Shown here: positions 7,065-15,396 of the stretch, piece by piece | How positions within the stretch are numbered: the first letter of the stretch is position 1 | Layout of the letters: every line of letters begins with the position of its first letter | NCBI GenBank assembly: GCA_946538475.1 | Contig: CAMNGN010000006.1 | Span: forward strand, 1 to 29,176 | Length of the DNA: 29,176 nucleotides | Origin: an uncultured Blautia sp. | Lineage (GTDB): Bacteria > Bacillota > Clostridia > Lachnospirales > Lachnospiraceae | Direction of reading: 5' to 3' | The notes under the pieces: model-generated | The model's input: the letters and a program-made list of their open reading frames with translations, nothing else | Databases searched by the model: none | Told to the model about the DNA's origin: nothing | Made by a program: the position numbers and the translations under genes

Positions 7065-8486
7065 TTACATACTCCCCGGCAGGTACCCTTCCTGCCCGCG
7101 CATGAATATCCTCGGGCCGCCCCGGCCTTCGATGTACTCTCCCGTGATCACCACTTTGCCGATATTGTCGTCCTTCGGAATTTCATACATAATGTCGAGC
7201 ATATACTTTTCAAGAATTGCCCGGAGTGCTCTCGCCCCTGTGTCTTTCTCCATCGCCTTCGCCGCGATCGCCCTGAGCGCACCGTCGTCGAATTCGAGTT
7301 TGACTTCATCCATCGCCAGAAGCTTCTGATACTGTTTCAGGATGGCATTTTTAGGTTCCTTAAGGATACGCACCAGCATATCCTCTGTAAGGCCGTCCAG
7401 TGCAAAGACCACCGGAAGCCTGCCCAGAAATTCGGGGATCATCCCGAATTTTCGGAGATCCTCGACCGTCACCTTTTCAAGAAGGTGCGGGTCGTTGTCA
7501 TACTTATCTTTCAGGTCGGCGTAAAAACCGATCGATGCCTGTTTGTTCAGGCGTTCCTTGATGATATTTTCAAGATCGGGGAAAGCACCGCCGCAAATAA
7601 AGAGAATGTTGCTCGTGTCAACGACCGCCATCGGCACCATGGCATTCTTGCTGGATGCACCGACAGGGACCTCGATCTCGCTCCCCTCGAGAAGTTTCAG
7701 CATGCCCTGCTGGACTGCTTCGCCGCTCACGTCTCTCTGGTTGGTGTTTTTCTTTTTTGCGATCTTGTCGATCTCATCAATGAATATAATGCCGTGCTCA
7801 GCCTTCTCCACGTCGTTGTCGGCAGCTGCAAGGAGCTTTGACACGACACTCTCGATGTCGTCTCCTATGTAGCCCGCCTCGGTAAGCGAAGTGGCATCGG
7901 CAATGGCAAGCGGAACGTCCAGAAGCTTAGCCAGCGTTTTGACAAGATAAGTCTTGCCGCAGCCTGTGGGACCGATCATCAGCATGTTGGACTTTTCGAT
8001 CTCTACTCCGTCCTTTTTGTCTGATGCGACTCTTTTATAGTGGTTGTACACTGCCACCGACATTATCTTCTTTGCGTACTCCTGACCGATCACATGCTCA
8101 TCCAGCGAGGCCTTGATGCGGTGCGGCGCGGGAACCTTGCGAAAATCAAAAGCGGGCTCGGTCTTTTCGACTTCCTTTTTCTTTTTGATCTTCTGCGGCA
8201 TTCCCTCGGGACTGCCAAATCCGCTCAGGTCGATCATACTGACATTAGGCATGTTGCTGAAGAGATCACCCAGATTTAACCCACCGTTCTGAAACTGTGT
8301 GTTCATCATGTTGAAGCTCTTCTGCATGCAGTCGTTACACACGTGAATATTGTTAGGCAGTTCAACCATCCCGGTGCATTCCGATTCGGGACGCTTGCAC
8401 AGAAAACAAAAGTTCTCATAGCCATTGTCTTTCTTCTCCGGCGATTCTTCTGTCTTCCGGCTCTTTTCCTCAAAATCTTCTGCCAT
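7065..8486 (-). CDS. ClpX-type AAA+ unfoldase, divergent (RKH loop absent)
   Basis: ATP-dependent unfoldase predicted to feed substrates to ClpP. It has an N-terminal C4 zinc-binding domain (C27, C30, C50, C53), a low-complexity linker, Walker A GPTGCGKT (162-169), pore-1 loop GYIG (195-198, usually GYVG), Walker B FIDEID (225-230), and the ClpP-contacting IGF tripeptide (309-311). Sensor-2 lies in the KDTGARALR segment. At 473 residues it is about 50 longer than typical ClpX, with the extra length in the linker. The loop that normally reads GGRKHP instead reads GASSKN (266-271). No clpP or tig is adjacent, so it may be a second, specialised ClpX. The ATG at 8486 follows AAGGAG. Confidence 0.88.
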   Translation of the reverse strand: MAEDFEEKSRKTEESPEKKDNGYENFCFLCKRPESECTGMVELPNNIHVCNDCMQKSFNMMNTQFQNGGLNLGDLFSNMPNVSMIDLSGFGSPEGMPQKIKKKKEVEKTEPAFDFRKVPAPHRIKASLDEHVIGQEYAKKIMSVAVYNHYKRVASDKKDGVEIEKSNMLMIGPTGCGKTYLVKTLAKLLDVPLAIADATSLTEAGYIGDDIESVVSKLLAAADNDVEKAEHGIIFIDEIDKIAKKKNTNQRDVSGEAVQQGMLKLLEGSEIEVPVGASSKNAMVPMAVVDTSNILFICGGAFPDLENIIKERLNKQASIGFYADLKDKYDNDPHLLEKVTVEDLRKFGMIPEFLGRLPVVFALDGLTEDMLVRILKEPKNAILKQYQKLLAMDEVKLEFDDGALRAIAAKAMEKDTGARALRAILEKYMLDIMYEIPKDDNIGKVVITGEYIEGRGGPRIFMRGQEGYLPGSM

Positions 8487-8555
8487 CGGCGCTCCTTTCG
8501 GCATTGTTACAGAATTTGGCGGAACATATTAACATAAAATACTCCACCATAACCG

Positions 8556-8561
8556 ATTATA
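8556..8561 (-). promoter_or_regulatory. -10 element of the clpX promoter
   Basis: A consensus TATAAT lies on minus within an AT-rich intergenic stretch, about 70 bases before the clpX-like start. The best -35 (TTATGA, 18 bases upstream) is weak, so the call rests mainly on the -10 and position. Confidence 0.45.
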
Positions 8562-8611
8562 ACACATTCCTTAAAAAAATCATAATATTTTTTTTAAAAA
8601 CTTTGTTTTTT

Positions 8612-10090
8612 TCATCGGGACCCCATAGTCACCATCAGAGACTGCTCCTCGTACACCCCGACCGCGTCTTTTCTGGCGATCACGATCTCGACCTGTTCGC
8701 CTGCGCGATAATAAGAAAGCAGTTCGATCAGCGTGTCTCTGTCCGTCACTTCGGTACCGTCGAGTTCTGTAATGATATCCCCCTCGCGGATCCCTGCAGC
8801 CGCGGCTGCTCCGCCTTCGAACGCTTCGGCCACGAACGCGCCGGAGGGTATCCCGTACATTCTGGAAGCCTCGCGGCTCATGTCTGCCACCGAGACGCCC
8901 AGGTAAGCCGCCTGCGAACTGTCGACCTTCTCTCTTGTCTCTCTCGCCATAAGCTTGCTGAGGATCGGAGAGGCTTTTGTAATCGGGATGGCATACCCCA
9001 TACCTTCGACGCTGCTGTCGGCATATTTTACAGAATTGATGCCCACCACTTCGCCCTTCATATTGAGAAGTGCTCCGCCGCTGTTGCCCGGGTTGATCGC
9101 GGCATCTGTCTGGATCAGGTCGGACACGCTCTCATCGTTCGACTCAAAAGAACGGTTGAGCGCGCTTATCCAGCCGGATGTGACGGACTGTCCGTATCCC
9201 AGTGCATTTCCTATGGCCACGACCTGTTCGCCCACCACCAGCTCATCGGAATCTCCCAGCGTGGCAATTTTGATCCTGTCCATGGTACCGGCGGGAATAT
9301 CTGCTTTTTTGACCGCAACCACCGCAAGATCATTTGCCGCGTCCGTCCCCTTGACAGTAGCGTTTACCGCGCCGTCATAGTTGAGGTCCTCCGCAATACT
9401 GCTCATGATATTCTGAAGGCCCGGCTCTTCTTTTTCATCATTGCCGATGAAAAGGACGCTCAGCGTCTGTGCCCCCGAAACCACATGGTTGTTTGTAGCA
9501 ATCAGAAGCTCCTGCTCGTTTTCTCCCACGATGATCCCGGAACCGCTGGAGGCGCTCCGGTATTCACGGCTTCCGTAGCCGAAAAATGAGGGGATCTCCT
9601 GAATACTCACCGTAGTGATCGCCACGACAGAGGGCATGCACGCCGCAGCCACATCGGCCACGGCACCTTTTCCGGTGCCCTGAACATAAGACACCTGCTC
9701 ATCGGCGGATACCGATTCGACGGAAGCCGGTTCCTCCTGCACGACCGAATCGGTCCGGCCGATGGTGTGGTTCTCCGCAGAGCCCGGTGTGCCTGCATTG
9801 CTGCTGCCCGCCATCATCACTCCGCGCATGACCAGCCCCGCGACCAGCCCAAAGATAACGGCAAAACCGACTGTCGCCGCAAGCTTCTGTCCCACGGACC
9901 GCCGGTCGCCCGTTCTGCGGCGGGCTGACTGCCGCTGTACCCCCGGCCCCGTGCGATAATAGCCATAGCGCGGAAGGATCACTTCTGCGGTCCTTCTCTC
10001 CTCGGGCATTCTCTGATGTTCTTCCCCGGCAATCTCTCTATATTCATCATCATCCGGAAAAATATCCTCCGGGCGAAATTCATCGCTCAT
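8612..10090 (-). CDS. Membrane-anchored HtrA/DegP-family serine protease with PDZ domain
   Basis: A 492-residue protein of the trypsin-like S1C family, predicted to degrade misfolded proteins outside the membrane. A ~68-residue charged cytosolic head precedes one transmembrane segment (~70-94). The protease domain holds the complete triad: His192 (NNHVVSG), Asp244 (ANDLAVVAV) and Ser327 (NPGNSGGALLN). A PDZ domain covers about 393-480 (YLGVSVADM...GIREGDIITELDG). This is the usual Gram-positive HtrA topology. The ATG at 10090 follows AGGAAGGA at a slightly long distance. It lies 51 bases downstream of a glycosyltransferase gene and may be co-transcribed with it. No CssRS-like regulator is in view. 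Confidence 0.92.
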   Translation of the reverse strand: MSDEFRPEDIFPDDDEYREIAGEEHQRMPEERRTAEVILPRYGYYRTGPGVQRQSARRRTGDRRSVGQKLAATVGFAVIFGLVAGLVMRGVMMAGSSNAGTPGSAENHTIGRTDSVVQEEPASVESVSADEQVSYVQGTGKGAVADVAAACMPSVVAITTVSIQEIPSFFGYGSREYRSASSGSGIIVGENEQELLIATNNHVVSGAQTLSVLFIGNDEKEEPGLQNIMSSIAEDLNYDGAVNATVKGTDAANDLAVVAVKKADIPAGTMDRIKIATLGDSDELVVGEQVVAIGNALGYGQSVTSGWISALNRSFESNDESVSDLIQTDAAINPGNSGGALLNMKGEVVGINSVKYADSSVEGMGYAIPITKASPILSKLMARETREKVDSSQAAYLGVSVADMSREASRMYGIPSGAFVAEAFEGGAAAAAGIREGDIITELDGTEVTDRDTLIELLSYYRAGEQVEIVIARKDAVGVYEEQSLMVTMGSR

Positions 10091-10141
10091 ATTATCAACA
10101 TCCTTCCTGCTGTAATACGGTAAGTCTAGCAGGCAAATGTG

Positions 10142-11065
10142 TCAGAAATGTGACAGATTCAGGTAATATTTGTTCATGGCGCAGAACCGCACGACAGGCG
10201 CGGGAAGTTTTGTGTAGTTCTTTCCCAGCAGATAGCCGACGTATTTGCAGCCGCTCATCACGAACAGGTGTGGGAGCAGATACCATCTGCCGGATGAGAG
10301 CAGATGCTCCGCCGTCATCCCGACCAGCTTTATGCCTTCTCCTTCGGAGTGGATGCCCCCGAATGTCTCCGGATTTTCGGCGTGCGATACCCCGATGTCA
10401 AAGTTCCGGTGAAACTGCTCCGCCGGGCTGTAGTCGTGAGAGTGATACACCTCGGCATCTGCGGCATAGGCAATGCCGAAGCCGGCATTCAGGATACTCC
10501 GGGCGATGATCATGTCCTCATTGAAGATCGCTTTTTCGGGGAAGCCCCCCGCTGCGATATAGCTGCTCTTCCGATAAGCCGCACACACATTGGAGCAGTA
10601 GAATGTTTTTATCCCGTATCTGTCGATATCCTCAGCAAAACGGACATGCGGTTCTTTCGGGTAGTTGAATTCCCTGGTATATCGTTCGATCGGACTGCTG
10701 CCTTTCTTCGGCCTCTGCCTCGCATATGCCGCTCCGATCCTCTCGTCACGGCAGAGCGGAGCGATGAGCGTTTCCAGCAGATCCCTTCGGCACGGAACCG
10801 CATCCTGGGTCATCAGGACAAAAAGATCCTCGCCGCATTCCGCTGCCGCCGCACGTCTGGTTCCGCCGTGGTCAAATTCCTCCCGCGAAATATGTGTGAC
10901 TTCCACCAGCGGGAACTCTTTTTCCCAGGAAGGATCCCAGTACTCTTCCCCGGTGTTGATCACATGTATCCTCCGCGGCAGCACGCTCTGACGTGAAAGC
11001 CTGAACAGAACCTCTCTAAACTCTTTTCCCGGCCGGTAGGTCGGGATGATCACTTCTACTGTCAT
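10142..11065 (-). CDS. GT2 glycosyltransferase, rhamnosyltransferase-like
   Basis: A 307-residue GT-A fold transferase, probably cytosolic and membrane-associated, adding a sugar to a polyprenyl-linked surface polysaccharide. The N-terminus VEVIIPTYRPG is typical of GT2. An EFDHGGTR motif (~64-71) followed by LMTQDAVP (~86-93, with QDA in place of DxD) is the signature combination of RfbF/RgpF-like rhamnosyltransferases. FNEDMIIARSILNAG near 185 supplies the acceptor-side acidic residues. The ATG at 11065 fits AGGAG at 6 bases, while the ATG at 11071 abuts it. It follows the LCP gene after a hairpin terminator, so it may have its own promoter, although I see none clearly. The donor sugar is inferred from motifs only. 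Confidence 0.82.
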   Translation of the reverse strand: MTVEVIIPTYRPGKEFREVLFRLSRQSVLPRRIHVINTGEEYWDPSWEKEFPLVEVTHISREEFDHGGTRRAAAAECGEDLFVLMTQDAVPCRRDLLETLIAPLCRDERIGAAYARQRPKKGSSPIERYTREFNYPKEPHVRFAEDIDRYGIKTFYCSNVCAAYRKSSYIAAGGFPEKAIFNEDMIIARSILNAGFGIAYAADAEVYHSHDYSPAEQFHRNFDIGVSHAENPETFGGIHSEGEGIKLVGMTAEHLLSSGRWYLLPHLFVMSGCKYVGYLLGKNYTKLPAPVVRFCAMNKYYLNLSHF

Positions 11066-11112
11066 ACCCATCTCCTGTTTGCGTCTGAGGTAAATATCCG
11101 GTGTGTAAAAGA

Positions 11113-11150
11113 AAGGCTGCAGTCTTTAAAAGGACCGCAGCCTTATCAAA
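11113..11150 (-). terminator. Intrinsic terminator after the LCP gene
   Basis: An 8-bp stem AAGGCTGC (11113-11120) with GCAGCCTT (11137-11144), extended by GTC/GAC after one mismatch. On minus it is followed by TTTCTTTT. It separates the LCP gene from the downstream glycosyltransferase, probably partially. Confidence 0.6.
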
Positions 11151-11177
11151 CCTTTCTTTCGATGTATGCCTGTATCG

Positions 11178-12785
11178 TCAGCCTATGTCGACCGGCATCT
11201 CTGCCGAGGCATCATAGCCTGCGTCATAGCCCGCATCGTAACCGCCGCCGGTGTCGTAAGAAATATCTCCGCCGCCGGTATCGTACGTAACATCGCCGCC
11301 GCCCGTATCATACGAGATATCTCCGCCGCCCGTATCGACAGGAGCTGCGGGAGCAGGTTCGAACGCTCCGCCGCCACCGGTATCTGCCACAGGTTCCGTC
11401 GCAGTCTCTGTGGGAACCGCCGGATCTACGGAAACTGCCGGGTCAGCAGGTGCTGCGGGATCGGTCGTCACCGCAGGGTCTGCAGGCGCTGCAGGATCGG
11501 TCGTCACCGCAGGATCTACGGGTGCTGCGGGATCTGCAGGTGCCGCAGGATCGGTCGTCACTTCGATGATCTCCGCCGGCGGGTCGATGTAACCGTACTC
11601 TTCATAGGTATTTCCGCCGGTACCGTCGTCCTGCCAGATGAAGATATCCTCGAAATCGCCCTGTTCGTATGTCACAACGGGCGCTGTCTCCACAGTGTTT
11701 TCTGCTCCGCCGACGATGGCCAGGATCTTATCGCTGTAGGTCCTTACCGTCTCGGAAGGCATGTAATCTGCCGTGCCGTAAAGGAATTCATGCAGTGCCT
11801 TTACATTGTCCTCGAGGCTCATCGGTACGATGATGCTGCCTCTGACGTTCGAGAAACGATAATTCATCGGGAAACCGCCGGTCCGGCTGAAGTCACAGCC
11901 CGTTGCCAGGTACGGCAGCAGTGTAAGGATGTCCTTAAGGTCAAGGGATGTCGACACGAGCGGAAGCACTATGTCCATAAGCTGAGTCATTGCGGGAAGG
12001 CCCAGAGAAAGAGCTCTTGCCGCCAGTGTCTGGATCACAAATCTCTGCCGTTCGGTACGGCCCATATCCATTTTTGCGGTATACCGGATCCTGCAGTAGG
12101 AGGTTGTCTGCACACCGTCCAGATGATAGATGCCCAGGATCTCGTCCTGGTTTGTGGGTTCCACTGCCGGCAGTTCGACCGGAACCAGCTCTTTGCCGGT
12201 TTCCTGCGATGTCTCGACCGCGTAATTGTTAAGATGAACTATCTCGGCATATGAGAGCGGGACATCCAGTCCGCCCACAACATCGACCGCCTCGGCGAGG
12301 GCTCTGAAATCGACGGTGATATAATCGGTGATATTCAGATCGAGATTTTTGTTCAGCATATTTACCGCCTGTGACGGTCCGCCGTAGGCATATGCCGCGT
12401 TGGCTTTCGCATAGATATCATCGCCGATATTCAGCAGAGTATCACGGTATACGGAAACCAGCTTGATCTCTTTGGTGTCATTGTTGAGGCTGCAGATGAT
12501 CATCGTGTCGCTGTTCTGCCCCGCAAGCGCGGCATTCTGATCACGACGGTCAATACCGAAAAGAGCAAATGTGCGATATCCCGTAGGACGTTCCGCATCA
12601 TCATTTGTGACGATTTCTCTATTTGTAACCGTACCGTCATCGTTCACTTTGACCTCGGGCGCCGCTTTGATCGACTGCACACGGTCCGACAGTTCTCCAT
12701 AAACATACAGACCTCCGAGCAGTGCCGTGAGGACAATTATTTCCAGAACAAAAAGTGCTCTTCGCAGCCATTTGTGTTTCTTCAT
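11178..12785 (-). CDS. LytR-CpsA-Psr (LCP) family glycopolymer transferase with long repeat tail
   Basis: Predicted to move polyprenyl-phosphate-linked glycopolymers onto peptidoglycan on the outer membrane face. An N-terminal membrane anchor (~10-30) precedes an LCP domain with FALFGIDRRD, NSDTMIICSLN, SVYRDTLLNIG and GRTERQRFVIQ, which supply the conserved Arg/Asp residues that bind the pyrophosphate. The C-terminal ~125 residues are unusual: a TTDPAAPADPAV repeat (410-451), a linker, then DTGGGxxxY and YDAG repeats to the end. Such a tail might span the wall or form a stalk. Total length 535 versus ~300-400 for a plain LCP protein. It starts 11 bases after the sugar transferase gene, on the same transcript, which fits a surface-polysaccharide job. 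GGGG lies 8 bases before the ATG. Confidence 0.9.
   Translation of the reverse strand: MKKHKWLRRALFVLEIIVLTALLGGLYVYGELSDRVQSIKAAPEVKVNDDGTVTNREIVTNDDAERPTGYRTFALFGIDRRDQNAALAGQNSDTMIICSLNNDTKEIKLVSVYRDTLLNIGDDIYAKANAAYAYGGPSQAVNMLNKNLDLNITDYITVDFRALAEAVDVVGGLDVPLSYAEIVHLNNYAVETSQETGKELVPVELPAVEPTNQDEILGIYHLDGVQTTSYCRIRYTAKMDMGRTERQRFVIQTLAARALSLGLPAMTQLMDIVLPLVSTSLDLKDILTLLPYLATGCDFSRTGGFPMNYRFSNVRGSIIVPMSLEDNVKALHEFLYGTADYMPSETVRTYSDKILAIVGGAENTVETAPVVTYEQGDFEDIFIWQDDGTGGNTYEEYGYIDPPAEIIEVTTDPAAPADPAAPVDPAVTTDPAAPADPAVTTDPAAPADPAVSVDPAVPTETATEPVADTGGGGAFEPAPAAPVDTGGGDISYDTGGGDVTYDTGGGDISYDTGGGYDAGYDAGYDASAEMPVDIG
11241..11384 (-). repeat. In-frame DTGGG repeats in the LCP gene
   Basis: Five DTGGG units (residues 468-515), three as tidy nine-residue DTGGGDxxY copies, encoded by ~27-base tandem repeats. 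Three YDAG-like units follow. Such DNA can gain or lose units by slippage. Confidence 0.85.
11433..11558 (-). repeat. In-frame TTDPAAPADPAV repeats in the LCP gene
   Basis: One 18-residue and two identical 12-residue units (residues 410-451), encoded by ~36-base repeats with nearly identical DNA. The Pro/Ala/Asp composition predicts an extended, disordered spacer. Confidence 0.85.
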
Positions 12786-12796
12786 GTTCTTTCCCC

Positions 12797-14200
12797 TTAA
12801 TATGCGTTCTTGTTAATAAAACCTTTAAAGAAAGTAAGGATCAGTATCTTGATGTCCAGACCGATCGTCCAGTTTTCGATATAGTACAGATCATAATCGA
12901 TCCTTTTACGGATGGAAGTATCACCGCGGTAGCCGTTCACCTGTGCCCATCCGGTAAGCCCCGGACGAACCTGATGCTTGACCATGTATCTGGGGATCTC
13001 CTCGCGGAATTTTTCCACAAAAAACGGTCTTTCCGGTCTGGGGCCGACAAGGCTCATCTGTCCTGCCAGGATGTTGAACAGCTGCGGAAGTTCGTCGATG
13101 CTTGTGTGTCTCATAAATCTGCCCACCGCAGTGACCCGCGGGTCATCCTTGACCGTCCAGGATTTTTTCTCCTGCTCGACCGGCTGAACCTCCATCGACC
13201 GGAATTTGTACATCCAGAATGTCTTGTTATGAAGCCCTACCCTCTCCTGTTTGTAGATGAGCGGACCTTTTGAAGTTGCCTTGATCAGTATGCACATGAC
13301 CAGCATTACAGGCGATGCGAGGATGATCGCGATGATCGAACCCACGATGTCCATCACACGCTTCACCATAGCATTGAAGGTGTTGCTCAGCGGGACATAC
13401 CTGATATTGATGACCGGAAGTCCCAGGATATCCTCGGTATAAGGCTTTGTCGGAATAATATTGTTGTAATCGGGAATGAACTTTGTATGCACGCCCGACT
13501 TTTCACACATGCTGACGATCTGTTCCAGCCGGTAGTATTCGCTCAGGCTGAGCGTGATGGCGATCTCGTCCAGATTGCTGTTGGGAAGAACGACCATCAG
13601 ATTTGCGATCCTTCCCAGCACCTTGACCCCGCGGTACGTGGTACCCGCAGGAACATTATCGTCCAGAATACCCCTCACAAGATAGCCCCAGTGAGGGTTC
13701 TCGAGAATACGGTCTATATACTCCTCTGCCGCACGGCTGTAGCCGACCAGCAGCACCTGCTTCTGATTGTATCCCTTTTTTCGCATATCCCGCTGAATAT
13801 AGAAGATGAGCATGCGCACACCCCACTCCAGCACGATATTGATGAAATAAAAGATAAAGAAGGTCAGACGTGAGTAGTTATTCTCATCGATGATGTACAG
13901 CACGGCAATGATGACCAGGACACCGAGCGTGTTGGCCTTGATCACATTGGAAAGGACCAGCCTGCGCCCCTGCATCCGAAGCGGTGTGTACATGGAAAAA
14001 GCCTGATACAAAAGCAGGTATCCGGGCAATATAAAAACCAGCAGGAACATGAAATCGCTGAATGTTTTGGTCACGACCGCATTGTCCGCAAAAGGTCCCC
14101 GGAATCGCATCCACCAGGCAAGCCAATAGGAAAAGGCAGTCACCAGCACATCTATAAGGACATGCGCCCGGCTGAATTGTTTTTCATTATCAATTATCAA
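12797..14200 (-). CDS. Polyprenyl-phosphate sugar-1-phosphate transferase (WcaJ/EpsL-type initiating enzyme)
   Basis: A 467-residue membrane enzyme that starts exopolysaccharide or capsule repeat units by transferring a sugar-1-phosphate to undecaprenyl phosphate. Four to five N-terminal transmembrane segments lead into a CoA-binding-like Rossmann domain (VLLVGYSRAAEEYI). The catalytic Bac_transf domain has KRVMDIVGS, KFRSM, the TSIDELPQLFNIL and LVGPRPERP motifs, and GLTGWAQVNGYRGDT. There is no ATG before the first transmembrane segment. The TTG at 14200 is chosen because the N-terminus then reads (M)IIDNEKQFSRAHVLIDVL, the usual family start; a TTG at 14272 is also in frame. It is first in an operon with the LCP gene, behind its own promoter and a leader hairpin. 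Confidence 0.92.
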   Translation of the reverse strand: MIIDNEKQFSRAHVLIDVLVTAFSYWLAWWMRFRGPFADNAVVTKTFSDFMFLLVFILPGYLLLYQAFSMYTPLRMQGRRLVLSNVIKANTLGVLVIIAVLYIIDENNYSRLTFFIFYFINIVLEWGVRMLIFYIQRDMRKKGYNQKQVLLVGYSRAAEEYIDRILENPHWGYLVRGILDDNVPAGTTYRGVKVLGRIANLMVVLPNSNLDEIAITLSLSEYYRLEQIVSMCEKSGVHTKFIPDYNNIIPTKPYTEDILGLPVINIRYVPLSNTFNAMVKRVMDIVGSIIAIILASPVMLVMCILIKATSKGPLIYKQERVGLHNKTFWMYKFRSMEVQPVEQEKKSWTVKDDPRVTAVGRFMRHTSIDELPQLFNILAGQMSLVGPRPERPFFVEKFREEIPRYMVKHQVRPGLTGWAQVNGYRGDTSIRKRIDYDLYYIENWTIGLDIKILILTFFKGFINKNAY

Positions 14201-14274
14201 CTTACGCCACCCCTGTATGTTTGCTGTTTCCGGCCTTCCCCGACCGGAATACTCCCCTTTTTTGCACGTCAAAA

Positions 14275-14298
14275 GACAGTCTTCGAATGAAGACTGTC
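14275..14298 (-). promoter_or_regulatory. Leader hairpin of the sugar transferase operon (possible attenuator)
   Basis: A perfect 10-bp stem (14275-14284 with 14289-14298) and four-base loop, followed on minus by TTTTG. It would form within the first few bases of the transcript from the promoter at 14302-14330 and could act as a pause/attenuation site or a 5' stability element. Confidence 0.55.
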
Positions 14299-14301
14299 TA
14301 T

Positions 14302-14330
14302 ATCTTATATTGTTTGTAACAAAATTTCAA
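14302..14330 (-). promoter_or_regulatory. Promoter of the sugar transferase-LCP operon
   Basis: On minus: -35 TTGAAA (14325-14330), 17 bases, -10 TAAGAT (14302-14307). It lies about 100 bases upstream of the TTG start, in an AT-rich gap of 218 bases between two polysaccharide operons. Confidence 0.6.
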
Positions 14331-14418
14331 TATTTTATTCGTAAAAAAACAAAATATTAATTCGCCTGTATCTTTTCCGGACCTGCTCCCGGCAGATGCA
14401 ATTTTTGAATATGTTTTT

Positions 14419-15375
14419 TCAGCCCCGCGTTCTGCGCAGCATATTGATCCACAATTCCTTCTGAATATCCAGATAACAGGGCAGAAACCTGTGCTCATAA
14501 GGGACCCTCTTCTCCGGCCGGCTGATGCGGAAACCGTTGACGATGCCTGCCGCGTACTCTCTTCCGTACCCTTTCAGCATAAAGAAAACCAGCTTGGTCC
14601 CAAACCCCAGCGCCAGGAAGGGAAAGTTGAGGATCTTCTGCGGGAGCGGCATGTTTTTGTTGATCATGTAGATGTTGTTTCGGGAGGAGTAGCGTATCTT
14701 AAACTGATTGTAGCGGGAGCCCGATGTTCCGCTGCCCACATGGTAGACGACAGCCCGGGGGGCAAACCAGTTTTCGTACCCTTTGAGCCTCGCCCGATAG
14801 CCGATGTCCAGGTCCTCCAGGTACGCAAAATGCTCCTCGTCAAAAAGCCCGAGCTTTAACAGCAGACTTTTTCTGTAGATCGCGGCCCCCGCACAGGCCG
14901 AAAAGATGCGTTCTTCCTTATTATATAAGGAAACATCTTTTCCTTTTCCCCGCGCGAACGCCCAGCCTAGCGCACAGTAATAGTTGCCCGCGTCATCGAT
15001 CTTCTGCCTGTCGTCAAAGCTGATCATCTTTGCCTGACAGGAAAACGCTCTTTTGTGCCGCCCGATCGCTTTGTAAAGTTCTTCGACGAATTCCGGTTCC
15101 GCCTCGGTATCGTTGTTGAGAAGCAGGCAGTATTTTCCGCTGCTTGCCTTTATCCCTTCGTTTACCGCCCCTGCAAATCCCCGGTTGTCCGGCAGAGGAA
15201 TGATGCGTACCTCCGGATAATTGGCAGCGGTAAAATCGACGCTTCCGTCCGTGCTCCCGTTATCCACCAGGATCGTCTCAAATCTGTCCGTCGTCTGATG
15301 CCGCAGGCTGTCAAACACGGTACCCAGGAACCTGAGTCCGTTATAATTTGGTATGATCACTGAGATATCTTTCAT
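14419..15375 (-). CDS. GT2 glycosyltransferase (WbbL/rhamnosyltransferase-like)
   Basis: A 318-residue GT-A transferase. The N-terminus reads ISVIIPNYNG; nucleotide binding is indicated by ILVDNGSTDGS (~36-46), and the metal-binding acidic cluster is LLNNDTEAEP (~89-98). FAYLEDLDIGYRARLKGY (~183-200) holds the ED catalytic-base region. A hydrophobic C-terminal stretch (~245-270) suggests membrane attachment. It resembles dTDP-rhamnosyl transferases such as WbbL. It starts 21 bases after the stop of the two-domain GT2 gene, clearly the same transcript. The ribosome site is only moderate (AAAGGAG is about 15 bases upstream). Donor and acceptor are not determinable here. Confidence 0.87.
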   Translation of the reverse strand: MKDISVIIPNYNGLRFLGTVFDSLRHQTTDRFETILVDNGSTDGSVDFTAANYPEVRIIPLPDNRGFAGAVNEGIKASSGKYCLLLNNDTEAEPEFVEELYKAIGRHKRAFSCQAKMISFDDRQKIDDAGNYYCALGWAFARGKGKDVSLYNKEERIFSACAGAAIYRKSLLLKLGLFDEEHFAYLEDLDIGYRARLKGYENWFAPRAVVYHVGSGTSGSRYNQFKIRYSSRNNIYMINKNMPLPQKILNFPFLALGFGTKLVFFMLKGYGREYAAGIVNGFRISRPEKRVPYEHRFLPCYLDIQKELWINMLRRTRG

Positions 15376-15396
15376 GGTATCCGTGAGCTGCTCCTT

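Noticed and set aside
8504..9589. 361-codon plus-strand frame opposite the HtrA gene
   Set aside because: The minus strand encodes a complete protease with an intact triad; the plus frame has no homology I recognise and no ribosome site.
11241..11558. CRISPR-like or intergenic tandem repeat array
   Set aside because: The repeats are in-frame coding repeats of the LCP protein with no unique spacers.
11166..12254. Long plus-strand open frame rich in Arg/Gly/Cys opposite the LCP gene
   Set aside because: It is antisense to a clearly recognised LCP gene, its composition mirrors the repeat DNA, and it has no ribosome site.
12797..14272. TTG at 14272 as the start of the sugar transferase
   Set aside because: It adds 24 residues without family similarity and would start inside the U-tract after the leader hairpin; the TTG at 14200 gives the usual N-terminus.
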